Below, piece after piece: positions 26,867-35,153 of a stretch of 64,000 bases of DNA. The notes under the pieces were generated by a model. The model ran no database searches. It worked only from the letters and a program-made list of their open reading frames with translations, and had not been told where the DNA came from. Source of the DNA: Marasmitruncus massiliensis (GTDB lineage: Bacteria; Bacillota; Clostridia; Oscillospirales; Ruminococcaceae); assembly GCF_900186535.1 (NCBI RefSeq), contig NZ_FYDE01000004.1:806001-870000 (forward strand), in the 5' to 3' direction. Positions within the stretch are counted from its first letter, which is position 1. Every line of letters starts with the position of its first letter. The position numbers and the translations under genes are program-made.

Positions 26867-27465
26867 TGTACAGGGCGGCCGCAGAGAAACTGGCTGAAAA
26901 CGCAATTGCCAATCATGTGATCCCGGCACAGGAAAAGGAGTTGTATGTCTTTGCCTATGAAACCCTGTTTGCCCGCTTTTTAAGTTGGGGAACGATCCTC
27001 TTGATTGGATTGATTTTTCATTGTATCATTGGAACCTTGTTTTTTATCGCTACCTTTTTCCCTTTGCGTATCTATGCTGGAGGTTTTCATGAACGAAGCT
27101 ATGGGAGATGCTTTTTAGCATCGAACATAATATTCGGGGTATGGATTCTGTGTTACAAAGTGTGGGCACCATATTTACACAATTACATAATATTATTCTT
27201 AATCGTTTCCCTAATTGTGGTGCTCACACTCGCACCAATTGGAGACAAAAACAAACCGCTCAGCGAGGCGGAAATTAAAAAATACGGAACAATAGCGAAG
27301 AGCATTGCAGTGATACAAACGATTATCATTTTGATTATGTTGTGGATGAACATCGGCAGAGAAATCCTTTTGTTTTCAACGTTTTCCATGATAACAGAAG
27401 CAGCTCTTTTACTATTATCGAAGTTTCCAATCACACTAAGATCTAAAAACCGAGCACATGCATAA
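26866..27465 (+). CDS. agrB: AgrB-type peptide-processing membrane protease
   Basis: The 199-residue protein has about five membrane segments. The motif RIYAGGFHERSYGRC carries the catalytic His 75 and Cys 82, spaced by seven as in AgrB. It cuts the AgrD precursor after the ring, forms the thiolactone and takes part in export. The start overlaps the agrD stop (TAATG), so the two are translationally coupled. It is the last gene of the agr locus and its final codons lie within a terminator hairpin. Confidence 0.92.
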   Translation: MYRAAAEKLAENAIANHVIPAQEKELYVFAYETLFARFLSWGTILLIGLIFHCIIGTLFFIATFFPLRIYAGGFHERSYGRCFLASNIIFGVWILCYKVWAPYLHNYIILFLIVSLIVVLTLAPIGDKNKPLSEAEIKKYGTIAKSIAVIQTIIILIMLWMNIGREILLFSTFSMITEAALLLLSKFPITLRSKNRAHA

Positions 27466-27480
27466 TGGCTCGGTTTTTTC
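27447..27480 (+). terminator. Terminator at the end of agrB
   Basis: AAACCGAGC at 27447-27455 pairs with GCTCGGTTT at 27468-27476, followed by TTTT. The left arm overlaps the last codons of agrB. Confidence 0.8.
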
Positions 27481-27584
27481 TTTGTCAATATCCGCTTAAT
27501 ACGCAGACAAAAGACAACGAGACGGTAACCGCGTCCGAAAAGTTGATTTAGGCGCCTATTATTGATCAAGACCGGCAACAGCGC

Positions 27585-27613
27585 TTGACAACGGGCCAGT
27601 CAAATGTTATGAT
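27585..27613 (+). promoter_or_regulatory. Consensus promoter for the MutS2-like gene
   Basis: TTGACA at 27585-27590 and TATGAT at 27608-27613 are exactly 17 bases apart. Transcription should start near 27620, giving a leader of about 285 bases before the coding start at 27905. Confidence 0.8.
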
Positions 27614-27640
27614 TTAGAAAATTTAAAAGGTGGAGTATTG

Positions 27641-27676
27641 ATGTCGGTTCTGTCTGTTATGGTAATTCTCAACTAA
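27641..27676 (+). CDS. 11-codon leader peptide upstream of the MutS2-like gene
   Basis: The frame encodes MSVLSVMVILN and stops at TAA. It has a strong ribosome binding site, AAAGGTGGAG, ending five bases before the ATG, and lies about 20 bases after the inferred transcription start. The peptide matches the start of the ErmC leader (MGIFSIFVIS) in pattern, including a hydrophobic SxMVI where ErmC has SIFVI, the segment that stalls macrolide-bound ribosomes. Its last two codons (AAC TAA) are inside a small hairpin at 27670-27685. A ribosome-sensing leader is inferred; stalling has not been shown. Confidence 0.6.
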   Translation: MSVLSVMVILN

Positions 27677-27812
27677 ATATAGTTGCAAAAGGTGTGGCAT
27701 TATGGGGTAAACCCCCTGTTTGTGTTACCTTTTTGAATGACATGCCTGACAGACTGCTTCAATCTTTTCAATAAATTGATGCGCGGCAAGGTGTGCTTGT
27801 CGCGTTGTTTTT
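27670..27812 (+). promoter_or_regulatory. Attenuator-like series of hairpins in the MutS2-like leader
   Basis: Three structures follow the leader peptide. The first is CAACTA/TAGTTG (27670-27685), overlapping the peptide stop. The second has arms AAAAGGT (27687-27693) and ACCTTTT (27727-27733) with an inner GGGG/CCCC pair. The third is a ten-pair stem, GCGCGGCAAG/CTTGTCGCGT (27781-27805), followed by TGTTTTTATAT, a good intrinsic terminator. The coding start lies 100 bases further on. This order is what transcription attenuation needs: terminate by default, read through when the leader ribosome is held. Confidence 0.6.
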
Positions 27813-27904
27813 ATATATTGAGATTTTGTCCGCAGGGAGCATTCTGCACTTTTACAGGTGCGGTATGTCTTTGCGGGCATTTTATTTTTTGTGAGGAGAT
27901 CAAA

Positions 27905-29836
27905 ATGAATCATTATACGACTCTTGAATTTGATAAAATACTTGAAAAGCTGGCGGAAAACGCACTGTCCGAGACGGTGAAAACACGTTGTCTTGCGCTG
28001 AAACCGTCATTAAACGAGACTGAGGTAAGGCGCTGGATGGATGAAACAACGCAGGCGAAGCGTATGATCGAGCAGATCGGAACGCCGCCGCTTTCCTCCA
28101 TGTCGGAACTTCAGAAAGTCATTGGCCTGATTGCGATAGAAGCCATGCTGACGCCCGATCAGATTACGCATGTCTCATCCTTTCTTGTGTCCTGCCGGAG
28201 AATGAAAGCCTATCTCAGGAAAGCTGAGGCAACAGATTTGAAAATAGCGTACTACGGTGGGTCAATCAACGAACTTGCGGAGCTCGAAAACGAAATCGAA
28301 CGGTGCATCAGAAACGGTGTCGTGGACGATAAGGCATCTACCCAGCTTGGCGATATCCGGCGGCAGATCATGATTACCACCGATCAAATGAAGGCAAAGC
28401 TTGACGCCCTTTTGCGGAAAAACAAAGCCTGGTTTTCGGAGGACTTTGTCTCAATCAGAAATGGCCGCTATACCCTGCCGGTAAAGCGCGAACACAAGAA
28501 CGATGTTGCCGGCGCTGTGATCGAGATCTCCAATACCGGAGGAACCTGCTTTATTGAGCCTGTATCCGTCAGCAAACTGGAGGCGGAGCTTTACAACCTG
28601 AAAATCGAGGAAGACAGTGAAGTCAGGCGCATTCTATATACCCTGACAGCGCTGATCAGTGACTATCTTCCCGCTATCAAGCTGAATATTGAGACAATGG
28701 AAACGCTTGATTTCCTCTTTGCTAAAGGAAAACTGAGTATTTCCATGAAAGCATCCCCTGTAGGTATCAGCACCGGCAGGAAGATTCAAATTAAAAACGC
28801 GAGGCATCCATTGCTCGATCCAAAATCCGCGGTGCCCTTAAACTTCGAAGCCGGAAATGAAATTTCAGGGGTGATTATCACCGGGCCGAACACAGGCGGC
28901 AAGACTGTCGCGCTGAAAACAGTCGGGTTGCTTTCCCTGATGGTGCAGAGTGGACTGCATGTCCCAGCAGATGGTGACAGCAGTTTCTGCATGCGCAATC
29001 TGGTCCTGTGTGATATCGGCGATGGGCAGAGTATAGCGGAAAATCTGTCTACCTTTTCATCGCATATGAAAAACATTATAGAAATATTAAAGCTGGCAAA
29101 TAAGGAGTCCCTTGTTCTGCTCGACGAGCTTGGCTCCGGAACGGACCCGGCGGAAGGGATGGGTCTTGCAATTGCGGTTATGGATGAACTCTGCGCAAAA
29201 GGATGCCTGTTTGCCATAACGACTCACTATCCGGAAATAAAAGAATATGCGGCCAATAAGCCGGAGCTGGTCAATGCACATATGGCATTCGACAAGGAGA
29301 GCCTTATGCCGCTTTATCGCCTTGAAATCGGTGAGGCCGGCGAGAGCTGTGCGCTGTATATTGCACAAAGGCTGGGAATGCCCATGCAAATGCTGAAACG
29401 TGCGCACGAAGCCGCATATGGAAATTTAAAGGAAGAGAGTTGGCCGGCATCATCGCAAAGCATCGCTGCTTTCGACAAGGCCATCATGGCACCTAAGATC
29501 ATCAGGCAGAAAGATACGGCGCCTGCGGCACAGCCGCGCAGCAGCAAATTCAACATCGGAGACAGCGTAATGGTTTATCCCCAGAAGGAAATCGGAATTG
29601 TTTACGCCCGCTCCAATGAGAAGGGAGAAATCGGGGTTCAAATAAAGGGCGTGAAAAAGCTGATCAGCCATAAACGCATAAAGCTGCATGTAGCAGCCAG
29701 CGAGCTCTACCCGGAGGGCTATGACTTCTCCATTGTATTTGACAGCGTGGAAAATCGAAAAGCGAGGCGCATTCTGGAAAGACGGCATGAGGAAGGAAAT
29801 GTGGTCATTATTAAAGAAGGGGAGAATAAAAGATGA
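27905..29836 (+). CDS. MutS2-like ATPase lacking the Smr domain
   Basis: The 643-residue protein has the MutS2 core and clamp (residues 1-300) and an ABC-type MutS ATPase: Walker A ITGPNTGGKTVALKT near 325, Walker B LVLLDELGSGTDPAEG near 405, then ITTHYPEIKEYA. The C-terminal 90 residues are a small beta-rich KOW-like segment (NIGDSVMVYP). The Smr nuclease domain of full-length MutS2 (about 780 residues) is absent. MutS2 of Bacillus acts on collided ribosomes. The ATG at 27905 follows GTGAGGAG. An in-frame Cys-rich extension from 27737 crosses the terminator hairpin and is rejected. Confidence 0.85.
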   Translation: MNHYTTLEFDKILEKLAENALSETVKTRCLALKPSLNETEVRRWMDETTQAKRMIEQIGTPPLSSMSELQKVIGLIAIEAMLTPDQITHVSSFLVSCRRMKAYLRKAEATDLKIAYYGGSINELAELENEIERCIRNGVVDDKASTQLGDIRRQIMITTDQMKAKLDALLRKNKAWFSEDFVSIRNGRYTLPVKREHKNDVAGAVIEISNTGGTCFIEPVSVSKLEAELYNLKIEEDSEVRRILYTLTALISDYLPAIKLNIETMETLDFLFAKGKLSISMKASPVGISTGRKIQIKNARHPLLDPKSAVPLNFEAGNEISGVIITGPNTGGKTVALKTVGLLSLMVQSGLHVPADGDSSFCMRNLVLCDIGDGQSIAENLSTFSSHMKNIIEILKLANKESLVLLDELGSGTDPAEGMGLAIAVMDELCAKGCLFAITTHYPEIKEYAANKPELVNAHMAFDKESLMPLYRLEIGEAGESCALYIAQRLGMPMQMLKRAHEAAYGNLKEESWPASSQSIAAFDKAIMAPKIIRQKDTAPAAQPRSSKFNIGDSVMVYPQKEIGIVYARSNEKGEIGVQIKGVKKLISHKRIKLHVAASELYPEGYDFSIVFDSVENRKARRILERRHEEGNVVIIKEGENKR

Positions 29837-29973
29837 ATCCAGTTATTCGACCGGAAAATGAGGGCGATTACAAAGAGGTGGAAAATATGACAAGGGAAGC
29901 CTTTTGGGATATCTACCGGCCGGGCTGCGACGAGCATCTTTTTGTTCGTAAGCTCAGGAAAGTTCCTGCATAA
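29833..29973 (+). pseudogene. Truncated GNAT N-acetyltransferase (first 46 residues)
   Basis: The frame begins ATG at 29833, overlapping the MutS2-like stop as ATGA. It reads MNPVIRPENEGDYKEVENMT, then REAFWDIYRPGCDEH, a typical start of a small GNAT acetyltransferase. It stops after 46 residues, before the acetyl-CoA-binding motif, whereas the family is usually 150-200 residues. No continuation was seen in the following bases. A perfect inverted repeat begins at the base after the stop, so the break may mark a deletion or insertion junction. Confidence 0.65.
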
Positions 29974-30018
29974 GTAAACCTGCAATGCAAGTATTTTAAG
30001 TTTGCATTGCAGGTTTAC
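29974..30018 (+). terminator. Perfect 17-bp inverted repeat after the truncated GNAT gene
   Basis: GTAAACCTGCAATGCAA at 29974-29990 is exactly complementary to TTGCATTGCAGGTTTAC at 30002-30018, with an 11-base loop. No T-run follows. It may act as a terminator for both the MutS2-like transcript and the convergent DgoK-type gene, or be the footprint of a lost element. Confidence 0.5.
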
Positions 30019-30070
30019 GGCTATTTAGGCATATATTTGGCAGAAGTGGAGCCCGGGCTTGACGTGAAAG

Positions 30071-31066
30071 CTATTTGTCTCCTGAACAAAAATTCTCTGC
30101 CAGACTGATCATTCCCGCCACAGAAAAGGGCTCTGCAGGGGAAGTCTCGGCTAAAGAAATTGTAAACTGCGGATATGCCGGGTTCACAGCGGTGATGATA
30201 TCGTACTGCCTGCGGTTGCCTGCTACGGCAATGTGGGCAGGTGTGCCTTTGGTGATGGTGGAGATGCCATGCATGACTCCGGCATTCAGTACGCCTTCCA
30301 GGTAGGAGCGGCGTTGCGCCAAGGTCGAATCGGAAAACAGTTCCATGGACCTTACAATATATAACGCCCGGTTGAACCCATACTGTTCAACGTTCCGGAC
30401 TCCCTGCAATACCTGCTCGGGGTCAAGCGGCGTATTTCCTTCACCTTCCACACTTGCGCCAATAATGCTTTGCTTACAAACAGCACTATATAACTCCCCG
30501 GTTACATTGGAAAGAATATCGTCAATTACACCGTCGGTTAAAAACAGAACCTGAGTGTGGGACCCCGGTAAAACAACAATTACCCTCCCTTTTTGAAGTT
30601 CAGGATATTGGCGCAATACGCCAAAGACCTCGATTTCTTCCCCTCGTACGTTGTTGACTCCCGCAACCGTGTCTAAAGTTGCCCTGACACCGCTGGGGAT
30701 CGTTTTAAGCCCGGGGACAATTTTTATTTTTCGTCTGAAATAATCCATTTCAGGATGTTCAACCACTTTTTTGGACAGAGCTGCGCAATCAACAGGCGTG
30801 GGCACATGTTCAATTTCCACCATTCCGCTGGGACACGAAATCATACCCGACATCCAGATTTCATCAATATCGGAATCCTTAAGCTTGTTTTTTTCCAGGA
30901 GTACGTCGTACAGTTCTTTCAATGCGCTTATCAAAACCGCACGGTTTCCGGCCAGCGCCGAATCGCGTGAGCCAACTGCGCGGGATGCACGATCCAGCGT
31001 ACGGTTGTCCTGCATGAGATAAATGCGGGTATTCGACGTACCGGAGTCAAAATAAACACGTATCAT
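30071..31066 (-). CDS. dgoK: 2-dehydro-3-deoxygalactonokinase (DgoK family)
   Basis: The 331-residue product begins MIRVYFDSGTSNTRIYLM, the phosphate-binding start of the DgoK family, and contains SGMISCPSGMVEIEHVP and VLPGSHTQVLFL. It phosphorylates a 2-keto-3-deoxy sugar acid (galactonate or gluconate series) with ATP. It overlaps the preceding aldolase gene by four bases, so kinase and aldolase are made together. In this cluster the keto-deoxy acid may come from an amino sugar acid. The exact epimer is not readable. Confidence 0.88.
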   Translation of the reverse strand: MIRVYFDSGTSNTRIYLMQDNRTLDRASRAVGSRDSALAGNRAVLISALKELYDVLLEKNKLKDSDIDEIWMSGMISCPSGMVEIEHVPTPVDCAALSKKVVEHPEMDYFRRKIKIVPGLKTIPSGVRATLDTVAGVNNVRGEEIEVFGVLRQYPELQKGRVIVVLPGSHTQVLFLTDGVIDDILSNVTGELYSAVCKQSIIGASVEGEGNTPLDPEQVLQGVRNVEQYGFNRALYIVRSMELFSDSTLAQRRSYLEGVLNAGVMHGISTITKGTPAHIAVAGNRRQYDIITAVNPAYPQFTISLAETSPAEPFSVAGMISLAENFCSGDK

Positions 31067-31713
31067 TTGGATGCCCCGCTTCCGGCCTTTTTCCTGTATT
31101 TCGCAGCCAGTTCCGTAATTTTTTTATAGTTACCTGTGCGGATGGCCTCGTTGTCCACGATATTAGAGCCGATACCGACACTGCATACTCCGGCGTCAAA
31201 AAAGTCACTGATGTTTTCAAGGTTAACACCGCCCACCGCCGAAAGACGGATATGAGGCATAGGTCCGCGCACGGCTTTTATATAATCTGGTCCGACAGTG
31301 CCGGCAGGGAAGACCTTTACAATATCTGCCCCTGCGACATGGCAAGCCGCGATTTCCGTAGGCGTAAACGCCCCTGGTATCGTAACCAGCCCCATTTCAT
31401 GCGCCATACGGATCATTTGGATGTCTGTCTGCGGGGTAAGAATAAACTGCGCTCCCGCATCCCTTGCCGCAATAAGCTGCTCCTCTGTCATCACTGTGCC
31501 CGCGCCGACGCACATAGAGTTGCCAAACTCCGCACAGGCCTTTTTCATCATTGCGGCGGTTGCTTCCGCTTCTTTGCGCTGGTCGAACGTAATTTCAACC
31601 AAATTCAATCCGCCTTCCCGCAGGGCTTCCATGGTTTTGAGAATCTGCTCTTCTTGCAGCCCGCGAAGGATTGCAATTACCCGGTCATTTAGAATTTGAA
31701 AAATGGTACTCAT
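31063..31713 (-). CDS. KDPG/KDPGal-type 2-keto-3-deoxy-6-phosphate aldolase
   Basis: The 216-residue class I aldolase of the Eda/DgoA family has the Schiff-base Lys in GADIVKVFPAG and the catalytic Glu region in LVEITFDQ. GAGTVMTEEQL and LSAVGGVNLENISDF bind the phosphate. It splits the phosphorylated keto-deoxy acid to pyruvate and glyceraldehyde-3-phosphate. The ATG follows AAGGAAG. It lies between the amidohydrolase gene and dgoK in one minus-strand operon. Confidence 0.9.
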   Translation of the reverse strand: MSTIFQILNDRVIAILRGLQEEQILKTMEALREGGLNLVEITFDQRKEAEATAAMMKKACAEFGNSMCVGAGTVMTEEQLIAARDAGAQFILTPQTDIQMIRMAHEMGLVTIPGAFTPTEIAACHVAGADIVKVFPAGTVGPDYIKAVRGPMPHIRLSAVGGVNLENISDFFDAGVCSVGIGSNIVDNEAIRTGNYKKITELAAKYRKKAGSGASK

Positions 31714-31747
31714 AAATGCACTTCCTTATCCCGTCAAAAGTAATGAT

Positions 31748-33343
31748 CTATTTTCTGCGAAGCACTTTGCCTGCACCGGTATGAATGAAACGGTCGTGGT
31801 CATTTGCAATTTCCCCGTTGACCAATACATAGCTGAATCCGGTACCCAGTCCGCGCGGATTGACATAGGTCGCGTTGTTTTGTAACTGATTCAGATCAAA
31901 CACACATAAATCCGCATCATAACCTTCCTTGATCAGGCCTTTCTCCGGAATGGAAAGCACTTCGGCCGGCGCCCCTGTGATTTTATGGATTGCCTGCGGT
32001 AAGGTGAGGAGCGGTTTGTCCCGAACGTAGTCGCAGAGAAGCTTGGGAAGTGTTCCATACTGACGCGGATGGGGCATTCCGCCATCGGGATAGATAGAAT
32101 CCGAGATCACGCAGCTATACGGATATTGCAGGATTGTTTCGATATCTTCTTCACAGACAATAAAGTTTACCATGGAAATGTCGCAGTCTTCCTCAACCAG
32201 CATATCAAACGCACAGTCATAAGGATCTTTCCCTTGAAGTCTTGCTATTTCGCTGACCCGCATTCCCACATATGGCTGATTTTTTGCAGTATGTACGGTT
32301 GTGATCATGATAGATTCCCAGCCGACGGAGGCCAGAAGGTTTTCGAACCGAGTCTGCTTAACCTCCAGAATTTCCCGGCACTGCCGACGCAATAGAGGGT
32401 CTTTTAAGCGTTCAATTGTCTTTTCCATCCCGCCCTCAAGGTATTCAGGCGGCAGCAGCTGGACAAGCTGGGTGGACCCCGCTGTCCATGGATATACGTC
32501 GCAGGTAATGTTCATCCCCGTATCGCGCGTGCGGTCAAGCAGTTCGGTCGCTTTTGCAAGCAGGTGCCCCCAATTATGCCGTCCCACGCATTTGTAATGG
32601 CTGATATGCAGAGGAACATGCAGCCGCCGCGCGATTTCGATCACTTCCTCCAGCGATTTGACCAGCAGGTCGCCCTCCCCGCGGATATGGGTTACCAGCG
32701 GTATCCTGCTGTCCCGGATCGGCTCAAGCACTTCTACAAAGCCGTCGATATCATACATCGTTTCCGGCATATAAACAACGCCCATCGACACTCCGAACGC
32801 ACCGTTGCTGAGAGCGTCATTTAGATATGCCTGTGCAACCGCCACCTCCTCTTTACTCATTTTCCCTTTTTCAAACCCTTTGGCGGCCATCCGCAAAGTT
32901 CCGTTCCCAATGTGCATTCCAAAATTGATCGGGAGCTTTTCGTGCTCCAGTACCCGCAGATATTCCGAAAAGCTTTCAAAATGTCTGTCCTGTGGCACGG
33001 AACCGATAATCGGTTTCAGATAGCTGAAAATATCCGGTTTCCACTTCTCAGGGCAGGGAACGATACTCAGCCCGCAGTTTCCGTTGATTGTGGTAGTGAT
33101 GCCCTGCCTGAGCTGAATTTCTCCAAACCCCTTTTTAAAAACAAAGGCATCGCTGTGACGATGCATGTCAATAAACCCCGGGGTTACATACTGTTTTTGT
33201 GCGTCGATTACCTGTTTGGCTTCCGCTGTGATCTCAGCGGTAATTTTTTTGATTTTCCCGCTTTCTATCGCAATATCCGCGCTATAAACTTCCGCGCCGC
33301 TTCCGTCAACAATCCTTGCATTTTTGATCAGAGTCTCAAGCAT
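31748..33343 (-). CDS. N-acyl-D-amino-acid deacylase family amidohydrolase
   Basis: The 531-residue enzyme has the D-aminoacylase layout: HRH in TPGFIDMHRHSDAF, the bridging Cys in INGNCGLSIVP, His pairs in VTHIRGEGD and LHISHYKC, and the catalytic Asp in CVISDSIYPDGG. All metal and catalytic residues seem present. The family removes N-acyl groups from D-amino acids. Beside a KDPG-type aldolase and kinase, the substrate may be an N-acylated amino sugar acid. ATG at 33343 sits nine bases after AAAGGCG; a GTG at 33352 is too close to that site. It is the first gene of the minus-strand operon. Confidence 0.85.
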   Translation of the reverse strand: MLETLIKNARIVDGSGAEVYSADIAIESGKIKKITAEITAEAKQVIDAQKQYVTPGFIDMHRHSDAFVFKKGFGEIQLRQGITTTINGNCGLSIVPCPEKWKPDIFSYLKPIIGSVPQDRHFESFSEYLRVLEHEKLPINFGMHIGNGTLRMAAKGFEKGKMSKEEVAVAQAYLNDALSNGAFGVSMGVVYMPETMYDIDGFVEVLEPIRDSRIPLVTHIRGEGDLLVKSLEEVIEIARRLHVPLHISHYKCVGRHNWGHLLAKATELLDRTRDTGMNITCDVYPWTAGSTQLVQLLPPEYLEGGMEKTIERLKDPLLRRQCREILEVKQTRFENLLASVGWESIMITTVHTAKNQPYVGMRVSEIARLQGKDPYDCAFDMLVEEDCDISMVNFIVCEEDIETILQYPYSCVISDSIYPDGGMPHPRQYGTLPKLLCDYVRDKPLLTLPQAIHKITGAPAEVLSIPEKGLIKEGYDADLCVFDLNQLQNNATYVNPRGLGTGFSYVLVNGEIANDHDRFIHTGAGKVLRRK

Positions 33344-33372
33344 AGTTAACACCGCCTTTTTAGAATAACTCT

Positions 33373-33401
33373 AATATAGTAAAGTTTTATACAAAAATCA
33401 A
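33373..33401 (-). promoter_or_regulatory. Promoter for the amidohydrolase-aldolase-kinase operon
   Basis: On the minus strand TTGATT (33401-33396) and TATATT (33378-33373) are 17 bases apart. The transcript would begin near 33366, about 23 bases before the amidohydrolase start. Confidence 0.65.
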
Positions 33402-33489
33402 CATTTTTTTTAATCATTAAAATAATATTGTTAAAACGGATAAAAAATGCATCAATTTTTGACTATTTAAACAAAATAAAAAAATAATA

Positions 33490-33518
33490 TTGACATTAGT
33501 TATAATTAAAACTATAAT
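33490..33518 (+). promoter_or_regulatory. Perfect consensus promoter for the SelA-like-RidA-symporter operon
   Basis: TTGACA at 33490-33495 and TATAAT at 33513-33518 are exactly 17 bases apart, a full sigma-A consensus. Such strength usually implies control by a repressor. The sequence AATAATATTG occurs at 33421-33430 and again next to the -35, a possible operator repeat. Confidence 0.8.
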
Positions 33519-33576
33519 TACGCTAACAAAAATTTTAATAATTAAAAAAATAATCAATAAAGAAAGAAGAAAAGCC

Positions 33577-34689
33577 ATGAGTATCTATGAAGAACTCGGT
33601 GTTCCGACGATCCTGAATGCCGCAGGCACCTATACTGTTCTGGGCGGCTCAAAGATGAGCAAACAGACTTTGGACGATATGGCCGATGCCGCCGGCAGTT
33701 TCGTACAGATTCGCATATTGCAGAAGGCGGTCAACTCTGCGGTTGCAAAACTAACCCGAAACGAAAGCGCCTATATAAGCAACGGTGCTGCAACCGGCCT
33801 TTATTTATCCATTGCCGCGGCAATTCAGATGCACTTGGGAAAGAAATTTTACTACATAACGAAAGAGGAAATCGCCAAAACCAACATTGTGATGTTCAAG
33901 GCCCACAGAAATCCTTATGATCTGGTGATTGGGCATCTGGGCACTCAATACAGGGAACTCTCATTCCCGAATATTATTTTCCCGCCTACGGAAGAAGACC
34001 TGCGGATGGCTATTGACGAGAATACCGCTGCCGTCTACTATGCGCAAAGCGGATGGGTTGCCCCCGGTTATCTTCCCCTGGACAAAACAATCCAAATTGC
34101 GGGAGAAAAAAACATTCCAGTGATCGTTGATGCCGCCGCGCAGCTTCCGCCGGTGGAAAACCTCTGGAAGTTCACTGAAATGGGGGCTGCAATCGCTCTC
34201 TTCAGCGGCGGAAAAGATTTAAAAGGTCCGCAGGCCAGCGGATTAATGGTAGGCAAGAAGGAACCGATGGACATCGTTTCGAGCATCGGTTTCCCAAATT
34301 ACGGGATCGGGAGAATGATGAAAGTGGGCCGGGAAGAGATGGTGGGCCTTTATTCCGCAGTCAAGCAATATATAAGCCTTGACCATCAGGCGCGCGGTAA
34401 CTGGTGCGAAGTACAGGTTGAAAAATTTAAAAGAGCGTTTACGGACAGCAAGACGTTTCACGCCGTCCGTTCCTACCCTAATGAAGCGGGCCAGCCGATT
34501 CCACGTGTTTTTCTTGAGATTGTTGACGAAAAAATGACCCCAGAACAGGTGCACGATTTCCTGCTGGCCGGAAATCCATCCATCTACGCGAACAGCGATG
34601 GGCTGAACGGTATCTTTATCAACCCAATGTCGCTGGAAGAGGGCGACAGTGATGTGATTATTAAACGTCTGCTTGAGTTTTCATGCTGA
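33577..34689 (+). CDS. SelA-like PLP enzyme, DgaE/D-glucosaminate ammonia-lyase type
   Basis: The 370-residue protein is of the SelA/DgaE group: an N-terminal patch, PTILNAAGTYTVLGGSKMS, the PLP-binding Asp in VIVDAAAQLPP, and the PLP-Lys in LFSGGKDLKGPQASGLMVG. DgaE removes ammonia from D-glucosaminate-6-phosphate to give a 2-keto-3-deoxy acid. With a kinase and aldolase for such acids encoded divergently, a lyase acting on an unphosphorylated amino sugar acid is the best guess. ATG at 33577 follows a weak AAAGAAGAAA site; a longer frame from 33490 runs through the promoter. Confidence 0.78.
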   Translation: MSIYEELGVPTILNAAGTYTVLGGSKMSKQTLDDMADAAGSFVQIRILQKAVNSAVAKLTRNESAYISNGAATGLYLSIAAAIQMHLGKKFYYITKEEIAKTNIVMFKAHRNPYDLVIGHLGTQYRELSFPNIIFPPTEEDLRMAIDENTAAVYYAQSGWVAPGYLPLDKTIQIAGEKNIPVIVDAAAQLPPVENLWKFTEMGAAIALFSGGKDLKGPQASGLMVGKKEPMDIVSSIGFPNYGIGRMMKVGREEMVGLYSAVKQYISLDHQARGNWCEVQVEKFKRAFTDSKTFHAVRSYPNEAGQPIPRVFLEIVDEKMTPEQVHDFLLAGNPSIYANSDGLNGIFINPMSLEEGDSDVIIKRLLEFSC

Positions 34690-34730
34690 AGCGGCGTCTA
34701 TAAAATAAGAAGATAGTGAGGCTATGCAAA

Positions 34731-35120
34731 ATGGAACCAGCGAAAAAAATCCCAAAGGGTGCACAGCAGCATGTGACTGCCGGCCCTTATTCCCCAGTTT
34801 TGGAAATTGAATGCTCCAAGCTGATTGTCATATCCGGTCAGGCGTCGATCGGCCATGACGGCTCGGTTCTGGGCAACGATATTGCTACCCAGACAAGGAA
34901 CACCCTTTTAAATTGCCGAAAACAGCTTGAAAGCGCGGGATGTACGCTGGAAGATGTTTTCAAATGTAATGTTTATATGGTAAATCTGGATGAATGGGAT
35001 GTGATGAACGAAATATACCAGGAATTCATGCCGGAACCTCGTCCGGTGCGTACGGCGGTGCAGACAAAGCTCCTGCCTGGTATTTTAGTGGAAATTGAGA
35101 TGTGGGCGGCAAAGAAATAA
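34731..35120 (+). CDS. RidA family enamine/imine deaminase
   Basis: The 129-residue Rid protein has the conserved Arg in PRPVRTAVQ and the C-terminal PGILVEIEMWA. RidA hydrolyses the reactive enamine and imine intermediates released by PLP lyases, so its place right after a PLP lyase gene fits. ATG at 34731 follows GTGAGG by nine bases; a GTG at 34716 is part of that site. The key Arg suggests a true deaminase. Confidence 0.88.
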   Translation: MEPAKKIPKGAQQHVTAGPYSPVLEIECSKLIVISGQASIGHDGSVLGNDIATQTRNTLLNCRKQLESAGCTLEDVFKCNVYMVNLDEWDVMNEIYQEFMPEPRPVRTAVQTKLLPGILVEIEMWAAKK

Positions 35121-35153
35121 CCATAAAAAACTGAATATGAGGAGGCAACAGAA

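Noticed and set aside
27737-27904. In-frame Cys-rich extension of the MutS2-like protein
   Set aside because: It runs through the terminator hairpin at 27781-27805, has no ribosome site, and MutS2 proteins start near NHYTTLEFDKILEKL.
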